A stretch of DNA of 20,684 nucleotides from an uncultured Clostridia bacterium (lineage in GTDB: Bacteria; Bacillota; Clostridia; Christensenellales; UBA1242). This document shows, in pieces, positions 6,176 to 12,793 of this stretch (the stretch's first letter is position 1; the number at the start of each line of letters is the position of its first letter). A program made the position numbers and the translations under genes. The DNA lies in contig CALKLQ010000018.1 in the NCBI GenBank assembly GCA_937992055.1, forward strand, positions 1 to 20,684. The letters run 5' to 3'. Under the pieces are notes generated by a model. That model did not search any database. It saw only the letters and a list, made by a program, of their open reading frames with translations, and was not told the origin of the DNA.

Positions 6176-7000
6176 TTAAAGTGAGGCTATGCCAACTGCA
6201 CCAATGCCCACATGAGCTCCAAAAACTGGCTCCAAGGCCAAGACTTTTGGCTCCTTAATTCCTAATATTGTTGACACCTTTTCTTTTAAAATTTCAATAT
6301 TCTCAGCCTTATGGATGTATAAAAGATAAATCTTTTTAAAAGTCTTTGGCACCTGCATGACCATATCGCCTACCGCTCTAGAAAGCCCCAAAACTTTTTT
6401 TGCAACTGTAACAACACCGTTTTTAAATCTGAATATTGGTTTAATTTTTAAAATTGAGGCAAGAGTGGCAGAAAGGGTTCCAATTCTTCCACCTCTTTTT
6501 AAATATTCCATTGTTTCAGGAATAAAATCAACCTGAATTTGCTCTTGTATAATCTTAGTTTGGTTTATAACTTCTTCAAAACAAGCCCCACCCTCAATTA
6601 ATTCAACAAGTTCTTCAACTAGTATTCTTCCGCCAGCAGTGCCTGTTTTAGAATCTAAAGCGATTATGTTTTCATTTTCAAAACTTTTAGCGGCTAGAGT
6701 TGCAGAATTAATTGTACCACTTAAAGATTGTGTTATTGTTAAAATTAAAATCTGTGCATTTTCATCTCTTTGTAAGACCCTTTTAATTGCATCTTTAAAG
6801 TCTTCTGGACTAGGTTGCGAAGTTGTTGGAAAACTTTTTGAGGCTTCTAATTTATTATAAAAATCACCCCAATCTTTTTCAAAGCCTTCGTCACGAACCT
6901 CATCATCTAAAATTAATTTTAAGTTTACAACCTCAATTCCCTTTTCTTTTGCAAATTGTTCCTCTATTCCAAATGTGGAATCAACTATTAAATGTATCAT
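6176..7000 (-). CDS. DegV family fatty-acid-binding protein (274 aa)
   Basis: All DegV landmarks are present: DST near the N-terminus (residues 7-9), the FPTTSQPSP loop, the SLSGTINSA motif, the KRGGRIG motif, and the C-terminal GAHVGIGAVGI. DegV (FakB-like) proteins bind a fatty acid in a deep pocket between two domains and can present it to the kinase FakA for phosphorylation and use in phospholipid synthesis. No fakA is in the window. The ATG has AAAGGAA about 8 nt upstream. Length is normal for the family. It is probably a single-gene unit with its own terminator. Confidence 0.93.
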   Translation of the reverse strand: MIHLIVDSTFGIEEQFAKEKGIEVVNLKLILDDEVRDEGFEKDWGDFYNKLEASKSFPTTSQPSPEDFKDAIKRVLQRDENAQILILTITQSLSGTINSATLAAKSFENENIIALDSKTGTAGGRILVEELVELIEGGACFEEVINQTKIIQEQIQVDFIPETMEYLKRGGRIGTLSATLASILKIKPIFRFKNGVVTVAKKVLGLSRAVGDMVMQVPKTFKKIYLLYIHKAENIEILKEKVSTILGIKEPKVLALEPVFGAHVGIGAVGIASL

Positions 7001-7153
7001 ATCTAATTCCTTTTATTTAATATAATAATATATTATTTTTTTCTTTTCAGTACTTTTTTCAAAAAACGAGCAATTTTGACAATTTTAATAACATTTTATG
7101 ACTTAGTTTATAAATATATAACCAAAGTTAAAACTTCTCATTGCATTTTTCGA

Positions 7154-7185
7154 TTAAAAAAATTCAGGCTTCAAACCTGAATTTT
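7154..7185 (-). terminator. Intrinsic terminator of the SipW-like pseudo-enzyme gene
   Basis: A perfect 10-bp stem (AAAATTCAGG 7159-7168 with CCTGAATTTT 7176-7185, 7-nt loop) followed on minus by a T-run, 4 nt past the stop codon. Confidence 0.88.
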
Positions 7186-7188
7186 AAA

Positions 7189-8217
7189 CTAATTCTTCTT
7201 AGGCTTAACAGGTGGCTTTGCCACAGAACTTACTGTTTTCCTATCATCTTTTAAATTTTTAGGAGCAGTTGGCTTTTCCGGTCTTTTAGATTCAGGCTTC
7301 ACTGGCGGTTTCGCCACGGTCCCTTTCTCTGACTTTTTTAAAGCTTCATCCGGAGTTTTTGTTTTAGGTTCCTGTTTAACCCCCTCCTCTTTTTTTACAG
7401 GTGGCTTAGGAGGGCGATTCTGCTGTCCCTTAAGATCTTGAATTGTTTTATCAGGTTTAGAAGGCAAAGGTTTTTTAGGCAAAGTTGTTGCCTTGTTTAC
7501 ATTTTTTTCTTCTGATTTATTTTCAGTAATATTTTGAAGAGTTTTTTCATCCACTATTTGTGGTTTCTTAACAGAAACATTTTCAGACTCAGATTGTTTT
7601 AAAGCCTCTTTTTCCATTTGAGATGCTACTATTTCTTTATTTATTCTTTCAACATTGTTATTTTCAATTATATAAAGTACTAATGCAAGTAAAATTAAAG
7701 ATAATGGCAACAAATCTAAAAATACAAGAGTGTATTTTGATGAAAAAAATGTTATGCTACTTTTAACAAAGTTACTTTTTTCAACAAACTTTCCAATAAT
7801 GGCATCTTTAACAATGTAATAAGATTCTCCCTCAAAAGCAACAATTTGCTCATTAGTTTCAGGGTTTATAGAAAATTCTGCGACTTTTTTAAATAAAATT
7901 TGAGAACCTTCTTTTGTTTCCTCTTCTGTTGGTTCAAAATATGCAACATACTCACCTAAATTAATCTCAGAAGAATCCACTCTAGAAATAGCAATTTTTT
8001 CACCATTTTTAAAGTCGTCTATATCCTCGCTTAAAGTTATAATACTTGTCTTAAAGAGAGTGGGAACATTTCCACTTAATTTTGTAGACAAAAAACAAAT
8101 TGAGCATAAAATAGACAATAGTAAAACAGGAATTATAAAAATTTTAACTAATAAAATTAAAATCTTATAAAACTTGTTTAATTCGGCTTTTTTAATTGCA
8201 ACATTTAATTTTGCCAT
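7189..8217 (-). CDS. Degenerate SipW-type (S26B) signal peptidase homologue with Pro/Lys-rich tail (342 aa)
   Basis: The fold order matches the two intact signal peptidases at 13959-16155: an N-terminal membrane segment (about 18-44), an outer S26-like domain (50-150), a second membrane segment (163-184, LDLLPLSLILLALVLYII) and a cytosolic tail. Aligned by eye, the Ser-Met box KIMSDSM of the intact copy becomes TLSEDID here, so the catalytic Ser is Asp. The His box YFHQI becomes LFKKV, so the His is Lys, and no KGDxNxxxD-like acidic box is seen. It therefore should not cleave signal peptides. The tail (190-342) is low-complexity, Lys/Pro/Glu-rich, and repeats VAKPPVKP at 301 and 332. ATG has AAGGAG 7 nt upstream. 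The gene lies alone, with its own structured leader and terminator. A scaffolding or substrate-holding role is a guess. Confidence 0.8.
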   Translation of the reverse strand: MAKLNVAIKKAELNKFYKILILLVKIFIIPVLLLSILCSICFLSTKLSGNVPTLFKTSIITLSEDIDDFKNGEKIAISRVDSSEINLGEYVAYFEPTEEETKEGSQILFKKVAEFSINPETNEQIVAFEGESYYIVKDAIIGKFVEKSNFVKSSITFFSSKYTLVFLDLLPLSLILLALVLYIIENNNVERINKEIVASQMEKEALKQSESENVSVKKPQIVDEKTLQNITENKSEEKNVNKATTLPKKPLPSKPDKTIQDLKGQQNRPPKPPVKKEEGVKQEPKTKTPDEALKKSEKGTVAKPPVKPESKRPEKPTAPKNLKDDRKTVSSVAKPPVKPKKN

Positions 8218-8365
8218 ATAAAAACTCCTTAAATTGAATTAAAAATGATTATAAATGTATCTTATTCTGTCGTAGATTTGTCTGAAAGCGCTTTAGGATT
8301 TAATGTTAATTCAAACCATGATGCCTTAAGGCAAGGAGTTTGATAACTTAATCTGCAATTAAGAC
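8218..8365 (-). promoter_or_regulatory. Structured 5' leader with possible sequestration of the ribosome binding site
   Basis: From the predicted start near 8365 the transcript begins with a hairpin (CTTAAT, loop, ATTAAG; 8347-8363). It then carries AAACTCCTT (8333-8341), a perfect 9-base complement of the AAGGAGTTT ribosome binding site of the pseudo-enzyme gene (8222-8230). The palindrome TGCCTTAAGGCA (8322-8333) abuts the anti-site and could form instead of it. No known riboswitch class was recognised. Confidence 0.4.
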
Positions 8366-8371
8366 GAACAA

Positions 8372-8401
8372 AGTATAATCAACAATTTATAATATTGTAT
8401 A
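8372..8401 (-). promoter_or_regulatory. Probable promoter of the SipW-like pseudo-enzyme gene
   Basis: TATACA (8396-8401) and TATACT (8372-8377) on minus, 18 bp apart; the predicted start falls just before the leader's first hairpin. A second TATAAT (8248-8253) lies closer to the gene but has no matching -35. Confidence 0.45.
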
Positions 8402-8582
8402 TCATTTAAACGTTTTAGTCAAAGAAACAACTAAAAAAAAGTAAAACATTAGTCAATTTACATTTAAAACATTAAATTCCATATTTGTTTTACTATTTGA
8501 TAAAAAGCATTAAAAATATTAAACATTATAAAGTAGCAAAAATCTTTTTTAAACCGGGAAGACAATTTTTTCAATACTTTAA
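8402..8582. other. AT-rich spacer with nothing recognised
   Basis: Between the pseudo-enzyme promoter and the 3' end of rsmD no gene, clear hairpin terminator or repeat was found. An open frame that continues into the antisense of rsmD (8485-8724, plus) has no ribosome binding site and is taken as chance. Confidence 0.5.
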
Positions 8583-9113
8583 TCATCTAAATTGCAAAAA
8601 AGTCAAATATTTTTTACCATATTTTTTAGTTGACAAAACTTTAAAATTTTTAAAATCTAATTTCAAATCTATATCATGTTCTAAAATAATTTTACCATTT
8701 TCATTCAATAATTTTCTTTCATGAATTACTTCAAGCGCATTTTTATAAAAAATTAAATTAGCATAAGGAGGATCCATGAAAATAATATCGTAAACAAAAT
8801 CTATATTGTTTAAAAAACTTAGATAATCACTTTTGAAAAGCTTATAATTTTTTTCCAAACCAGTCAGATTTTGTTTTGTAAATGATAAACTTTTTAAACT
8901 TTTATCCACAAAGTAAACAATCTCTGCCCCGCGCGACATTGCCTCTATACCAATGCCACCACACCCACAAAATAAATCTAAAAAAGTTAAACCTTCTATA
9001 TCAAACAAACTAGAAAACAAGGCCTGTTTCACCATGTCTGCGGTGGGCCTTATTTTTTCGTCATTTGGAAAATTTAACTTTTTTCCTTTATATTTTCCTG
9101 CAACCACTCTCAT
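8583..9113 (-). CDS. rsmD: 16S rRNA (guanine966-N2)-methyltransferase RsmD
   Basis: A class-I S-adenosylmethionine methyltransferase of 176 residues. It starts with the family opening MRVVAGKYKGKKL, then RPTADMVKQALF, the AdoMet motif FLDLFCGCGGIGIEAMSRGA (about 42-61), and the catalytic NPPY-type motif MDPPY. RsmD methylates N2 of G966 in 16S rRNA during small-subunit assembly. The start at 9113 is fixed by homology, yet no Shine-Dalgarno precedes it. Instead TATAAC lies exactly 6 nt upstream with TTGTAA 16 bp before it, so a leaderless transcript is plausible. It lies 43 bp downstream of ddl in the same direction and may also be read from there. Confidence 0.95.
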   Translation of the reverse strand: MRVVAGKYKGKKLNFPNDEKIRPTADMVKQALFSSLFDIEGLTFLDLFCGCGGIGIEAMSRGAEIVYFVDKSLKSLSFTKQNLTGLEKNYKLFKSDYLSFLNNIDFVYDIIFMDPPYANLIFYKNALEVIHERKLLNENGKIILEHDIDLKLDFKNFKVLSTKKYGKKYLTFLQFR

Positions 9114-9119
9114 ATTGTG

Positions 9120-9147
9120 GTTATATCATAATTTAATAATATTACAA
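9120..9147 (-). promoter_or_regulatory. Candidate leaderless promoter of rsmD
   Basis: TTGTAA (9142-9147), 16-bp spacer, TATAAC (9120-9125); the predicted first transcribed base is the A of the rsmD ATG (9113). Confidence 0.4.
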
Positions 9148-9156
9148 AATCATTTG

Positions 9157-10248
9157 TCATTTTTGAGATAAAATATTAGACTGAAAATCAGTTTTATTTA
9201 ATAATTTTTGTTTTTGCTTTTGCAATGCTTGCTCTATCTGTAAATCTATTAGTTTTCTAAAAGATATTCCCTTTCCCTTCCATAAATAAAATGCCATAGA
9301 ACCCGGTATTGTATTGATTTCGTTTATATACAATTCCTTTTTTAAATCATCCAATAAAAAGTCAATTCTAATTACACCTGACAAATTAAAAAGTTCATAA
9401 CACATTGAAGAGATTTTTCTTATTTTATTTTCTAATCTTTTTCCTATTTTTACCTTAAGTATTCGTTTCTGACCTGATTTTTTGCCATTTTGTACATATT
9501 TATCATCAAAACTTAAAAACTTTTCCCATGTTATAGGTTCTTCCAAATCAGATGTTACAATTTCGCCATCAATTTTTTGTACAGAACAATTTATTTCTCT
9601 AAGATTTTGAACCGCTTCTTCAATAATAACCTCACCATCAAAATTAAAGGCAGTTTCTAGAGCACTGAAAAGTTCCTCCTTATTTGCTACCCTTGAAATT
9701 CCTATGCTACTTCCTAAATTTGCCGGTTTTACAATTAATGGATATTTAAGCTTAATGTTTTCAAATTCCATAATTTGTGACCTATTCAAACAGATATATT
9801 TAGGAACTGGAAAATTATATCTTTCAAACAAACGTTTCATAAAAATTTTATTCATACAAATACTGCTTGCAAGGGTATCACTTCCCGTTGATGGAATAGA
9901 CAAGATATTTAACAAACCTTGCAAGTTCCCATCCTCTCCGAACGTGCCATGACAACAATTGACCGCACAGTCAATTTCTACTCTTTTTTGCTTTAAACCA
10001 TTGTTTATGGCAAAAATATTTTCTCCAGCCAAAACCATAATGTTTTTATGTTTTTTTTCAACAAATGGCAGGTATGTTTGTTGCAAATGCAAATCATCAC
10101 CAGTCCACCATTTATTGTTTTTGTCAATATATATAGGAATTACATTGTATTTTGTTGTATCAATATTATTTAAAACCTGTCTTCCTGTAATAATGGAAAC
10201 ATCATGTTCCACACTTTTTCCACCAAAAAAAACTGCAATGTTTAACAT
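9157..10248 (-). CDS. ddl: D-alanine--D-alanine ligase
   Basis: An ATP-grasp ligase of 363 residues that joins two D-alanines for the peptidoglycan stem. Visible motifs are VFFGGKSVEHDVSIITG at the N-terminus, CCHGTFGEDGNLQGLL, IPSTGSD, the ATP-binding KPANLGSSIGIS, IEEA, VIRIDFLLDD, and the metal/substrate segment LYINEINTIPGSMAFYLW. The omega-loop region reads FLSFDDKYVQNGKKSG and then KRILKVKI where many Ddl enzymes have a PA-I motif, so second-substrate preference (Ala, Ser or lactate) cannot be called from this. The ATG at 10248 is chosen because GAGGTGA precedes it with proper spacing; a GTG two codons earlier would overlap that site. A hydrophilic tail of about 20 residues follows the core. 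rsmD follows after 43 bp. Confidence 0.94.
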   Translation of the reverse strand: MLNIAVFFGGKSVEHDVSIITGRQVLNNIDTTKYNVIPIYIDKNNKWWTGDDLHLQQTYLPFVEKKHKNIMVLAGENIFAINNGLKQKRVEIDCAVNCCHGTFGEDGNLQGLLNILSIPSTGSDTLASSICMNKIFMKRLFERYNFPVPKYICLNRSQIMEFENIKLKYPLIVKPANLGSSIGISRVANKEELFSALETAFNFDGEVIIEEAVQNLREINCSVQKIDGEIVTSDLEEPITWEKFLSFDDKYVQNGKKSGQKRILKVKIGKRLENKIRKISSMCYELFNLSGVIRIDFLLDDLKKELYINEINTIPGSMAFYLWKGKGISFRKLIDLQIEQALQKQKQKLLNKTDFQSNILSQK

Positions 10249-10484
10249 ATTCACCTCAAAAATAAATTATGTAAAGTCCGCTATTACAGGCTAAAAACGC
10301 TTTCAATTTTTTAATTGATAATAGCTCTAAGCAATAACATATAATATTTATGCTGTTTTTTTTAAAATTGATAATGCTTTAACAAAAAATTTGTCAATTT
10401 AAGCAAAAGAGCATCTAAATTTTTAATTTATCAATAAACACTATTAATCTGGTCAATTTAGGTTTAGATTTTTTTAATTTAATG

Positions 10485-10514
10485 TTGACAAATATAATTT
10501 TTTTATAGTATACT
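10485..10514 (+). promoter_or_regulatory. Promoter of tRNA-His
   Basis: Consensus TTGACA (10485-10490) and TATACT (10509-10514) separated by 18 bp; the predicted start is about 4 nt before the tRNA. Confidence 0.8.
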
Positions 10515-10524
10515 TTTTATGTAT

Positions 10525-10602
10525 GGTGAATGTAGCGTAGTTGGTTAACGCGCCAGATTGTGGCTCTGGAGACCGTGGGTTCGAGTCCCATCTTTCACCC
10601 CA
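10525..10602 (+). tRNA. tRNA-His (anticodon GTG)
   Basis: Full cloverleaf with the extra G-1 (10525) opposite C73, which is the histidine identity element, anticodon stem CCAGA/TCTGG with loop TTGTGGC, T-loop TTCGAGT and encoded CCA. The acceptor stem GTGAATG/CTTTCAC pairs fully except for a U-U apposition at 6:67. It is a stand-alone unit with its own promoter and terminator and one of only two plus-strand genes in the window. Confidence 0.96.
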
Positions 10603-10605
10603 AAA

Positions 10606-10635
10606 TACCTTGCAATATTGTAAGGTGTTTTTTTA
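10606..10635 (+). terminator. Intrinsic terminator of tRNA-His
   Basis: ACCTTGCAA and TTGTAAGGT form a stem (one G-U) directly after the tRNA, followed by GTTTTTTTA. Confidence 0.88.
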
Positions 10636-10829
10636 TTGTCAATCAATTTTAATCCTATCATAACTTTTCGTCTTTTAAATACATGACAATTGCGTATGCC
10701 TACTCATTTGCAAATAGGCTTAGTTTTGTAAGAAAAATAAAAAAAATAAAATATTTTAAATTAACTTTTTAACTATTTCCAAAATTCAAGTCGTTAAAAA
10801 AATATGCTATAAAACCAAGTTTAAACACA

Positions 10830-10862
10830 AAAAAAAGGTTAAACAATGTTTAACCTTTTTTA
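10830..10862 (-). terminator. Intrinsic terminator of rpsB-tsf
   Basis: AAAAAGGTTAAAC and GTTTAACCTTTTT form a long perfect stem with a 3-nt loop; on minus it ends in a run of eight Ts about 25 nt after the tsf stop. Confidence 0.9.
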
Positions 10863-10886
10863 ACTGAAAATACATTTAAACTTTAA

Positions 10887-11534
10887 TTAATTTCCAGACA
10901 TTTTTGCAACTTCTTCAGCAAGATTGTCTTTTCTTTTCTCTAGACCTTCACCCATTTCATAACGTGTGAATCTTCTAACTGAAATTTTTTCGCCAATTTG
11001 CAAAGTTGCCTCATTAATAAGACCTTGAATTGTCATATCAGGATTTTTAACAAAATCTTGATCTAACAAACAAACGTCTTTATAGAACTTTTTAATTCTC
11101 CCTTCAACCATCTTTTCAATGATATTTTCAGGTTTACCCTCATTTCTAGATTGAGCAATCAAAATTTCTTTTTCTTTTTCAATAACGTCAGCTGGAACTT
11201 CTTGTTGAGAAACATATTCAGGCTTTGCAGCAGCAATATGCATTGCAATGTCTTTTACCAAATTCATAAAAGCATCTGATTTTGCAACAAAGTCTGTTTC
11301 ACAGTTAACTTCAAGCAAAACGCCAATTTTTCCCCCCATATGAATATAGGAACCAACAACACCTTCCGCAGCAATTCTTCCTGCCTTTTTAGCAGCGGCA
11401 GCCATACCTTTTTCTCTAAGCCAAGTAGTGGCCTTTTCCATGTCACCATTACATTCGGTAAGAGCTTTTTTACAATCCATCATACCAGCACCAGTTTGAG
11501 CTCTAAGAGTCATAACATCATTTGCAGTAAACAT
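10887..11534 (-). CDS. tsf: Translation elongation factor Ts (short form, 215 aa)
   Basis: EF-Ts recycles EF-Tu by driving GDP release. The N-terminal UBA-like domain (LRAQTGAGMMDCKKAL, then WLREKGMAAAAKKAGRIAAEG) and the key contact motif NCETDFVAK (about residues 77-85) are present. At 215 residues it is shorter than the roughly 290-residue E. coli protein: it has only one coiled-coil/core unit, as in several Clostridia and Thermus. ATG lies 2 nt after the rpsB stop. Its ribosome binding site GAGGAGG is made by the last glutamate codons of rpsB, which couples the two genes. Confidence 0.97.
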   Translation of the reverse strand: MFTANDVMTLRAQTGAGMMDCKKALTECNGDMEKATTWLREKGMAAAAKKAGRIAAEGVVGSYIHMGGKIGVLLEVNCETDFVAKSDAFMNLVKDIAMHIAAAKPEYVSQQEVPADVIEKEKEILIAQSRNEGKPENIIEKMVEGRIKKFYKDVCLLDQDFVKNPDMTIQGLINEATLQIGEKISVRRFTRYEMGEGLEKRKDNLAEEVAKMSGN

Positions 11535-11536
11535 AA

Positions 11537-12439
11537 TTATTCCTCCTCTTTAACTTCTTTACTTGTATTTTTATCCGCCTCACCTAAAGCAGATTCTTTA
11601 TTGCTAGGTTTTTTAACAGCTTTTTTCTTTTTTGCTGGTTTTTTCTCCTCATCTTTAGATTCTGCGAGTTCAATATTAGGCTTTACTTCTGCTAAAACGG
11701 CTTTAAGATCAACAACCTCTTCTTCCTCAACTTCTTTTGGTTTTACAACAGCACTAACACCCTCTTTTGCTTCGATAACTGCATCTGCTATTGCACTAAC
11801 AATAAGTTTAACTGAACGAATTGCATCATCATTACCAGGAATCACATAATCAATGCCTGTAGGGTCACAGTTTGTATCAACAAGACCAACAATTGGAATA
11901 TTTAAGTTTAATGCCTCTTTAACACAAATGTGCTCTTTGCTTGGGTCAACAACAAAAATTACTCCAGGAAGTTCGCGCATCTCTTTAATGCCACCTAGAT
12001 TGCTTTCAAGTTTATCTCTCTCTGCTTTTAAGATTGCAACCTCTTTTTTAGGAAGAAGGTCAAACTCTCCAACTTTTTCCATTTGATTGAGTTTATTCAA
12101 CCTTTCAATTCTTTTTCTAATAGTTTTAAAGTTTGTAAGGCATCCACCAAGCCAACGAGTGTTGACAAAGTATTCTCCACATCTTTCAGCCTCTTCTTTA
12201 ACAGCTTCTTGTGCTTGTTTTTTAGTGCCCACAAATAGCACGCTTTTTCCTGCTGCAACTGTATCTCTCACAAAATTGTAAGCAGCGTCAACCAATAAGG
12301 TTGTTTCTTCTAGATTGATGATATGAATATCATTTCTTGATGTGAAAATGTACTTTTTCATTTTTGGGTTCCACTTTCTTGTTTGATGACCAAAATGCAC
12401 ACCAGCTTCTAGAAATTGTTTCATTGAAATAACCGACAT
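11537..12439 (-). CDS. rpsB: 30S ribosomal protein S2 with long charged C-terminal tail (300 aa)
   Basis: The S2 core (residues 1 to about 230) is typical: MKQFLEAGVHFGHQTRKWNPKM, FVGTKKQAQE, NTRWLGGCLTNFKTI, LPGVIFVVDPSKE, and VGLVDTNCDPTGIDYVIPGNDDA. The last 70 residues are a Glu/Lys/Ala-rich, probably disordered tail not part of the standard protein, ending KEVKEEE. The start is the ATG at 12439 because AAGGAGG lies 5 nt before it; an in-frame ATG 30 nt upstream would swallow that site. It is the first gene of the rpsB-tsf operon, with promoter at 12563-12591. Confidence 0.96.
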   Translation of the reverse strand: MSVISMKQFLEAGVHFGHQTRKWNPKMKKYIFTSRNDIHIINLEETTLLVDAAYNFVRDTVAAGKSVLFVGTKKQAQEAVKEEAERCGEYFVNTRWLGGCLTNFKTIRKRIERLNKLNQMEKVGEFDLLPKKEVAILKAERDKLESNLGGIKEMRELPGVIFVVDPSKEHICVKEALNLNIPIVGLVDTNCDPTGIDYVIPGNDDAIRSVKLIVSAIADAVIEAKEGVSAVVKPKEVEEEEVVDLKAVLAEVKPNIELAESKDEEKKPAKKKKAVKKPSNKESALGEADKNTSKEVKEEE

Positions 12440-12556
12440 TTTTTCCTCCTTGTTTTTAATCTTCCCCACACCTTCTAATACTCCGCCAACAACCTTAAAA
12501 TAAAGGCAACCGCTGACGAATGGGCTATGGGTGTTAATTTGTCAATGAAATGACCG
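12440..12556 (-). promoter_or_regulatory. rpsB 5' leader, about 117 nt, richer in G+C than its surroundings
   Basis: From the predicted start near 12556 to the rpsB ATG the leader is markedly less AT-rich than other intergenic DNA here. ACACC (near its start) can pair with GGTGT about 60 nt later, and CCTT/AAGG stems lie between. This is the kind of leader where ribosomal protein S2 can repress its own operon, but I do not recognise a named S2-leader family. Confidence 0.35.
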
Positions 12557-12562
12557 TTAAAA

Positions 12563-12591
12563 AGTATAACATAGCTTATAATCTTTTACAA
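12563..12591 (-). promoter_or_regulatory. Promoter of rpsB-tsf
   Basis: TTGTAA (12586-12591), 17-bp spacer, TATACT (12563-12568), with a TG extended -10 (TGTTATACT). Confidence 0.7.
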
Positions 12592-12682
12592 GTTATTTAT
12601 CAAAAAAAATTGGAGTTTACAAAAAAATAGTAAAAAAAATATATCAAAAATTACCATTAAAATTTCGCTCAAAAAGCCTTTT

Positions 12683-12721
12683 AAAAAAACGCTAACAATT
12701 TATGAGTTTTAAATTGTTAGC
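12683..12721 (-). terminator. Second of two tandem terminators after deoB
   Basis: A perfect 11-bp stem GCTAACAATTT (12691-12701) / AAATTGTTAGC (12711-12721), followed on minus by G and seven Ts. Confidence 0.75.
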
Positions 12722-12733
12722 CATTCATCTTCG

Positions 12734-12764
12734 AAAAAAACTTGAGCAATTTGTTATACTCAAG
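12734..12764 (-). terminator. First terminator after deoB
   Basis: CTTGAG/CTCAAG stem around a 12-nt AT-rich loop, followed on minus by seven Ts, about 30 nt past the deoB stop. Confidence 0.72.
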
Positions 12765-12793
12765 GTTAAAATAAAAATTTTTATCTTTTTGAA

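Noticed and set aside
8485..8724. 79-codon plus-strand open frame at the 3' end of rsmD
   Set aside because: No ribosome binding site, mostly antisense to rsmD, and a composition expected from AT-rich chance.
8765..8793. AAGGAGG followed by ATG and five codons on the plus strand
   Set aside because: It lies inside rsmD on the opposite strand; the motif is the complement of the DPPY coding region and of neighbouring codons, so it is a coincidence.
8841..9113. Possible split or frameshift in rsmD or ddl because of their short spacing
   Set aside because: Both reading frames are intact with all family motifs and normal lengths.
10681..10730. Possible hairpin GCCTA/TAGGC around an ATTTGCAAAT palindrome
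   Set aside because: A 5-bp stem with a large loop and no T-run, not better than expected by chance in AT-rich sequence.
11340..11849. 169-codon plus-strand open frame across tsf and rpsB
   Set aside because: It is antisense to two certain genes, and its Ser/Thr-rich composition is the mirror of their Lys/Glu-rich tail.
12440..12469. Upstream in-frame ATG for rpsB
   Set aside because: The extra ten residues would be encoded by the ribosome binding site region AAGGAGG of the standard start.
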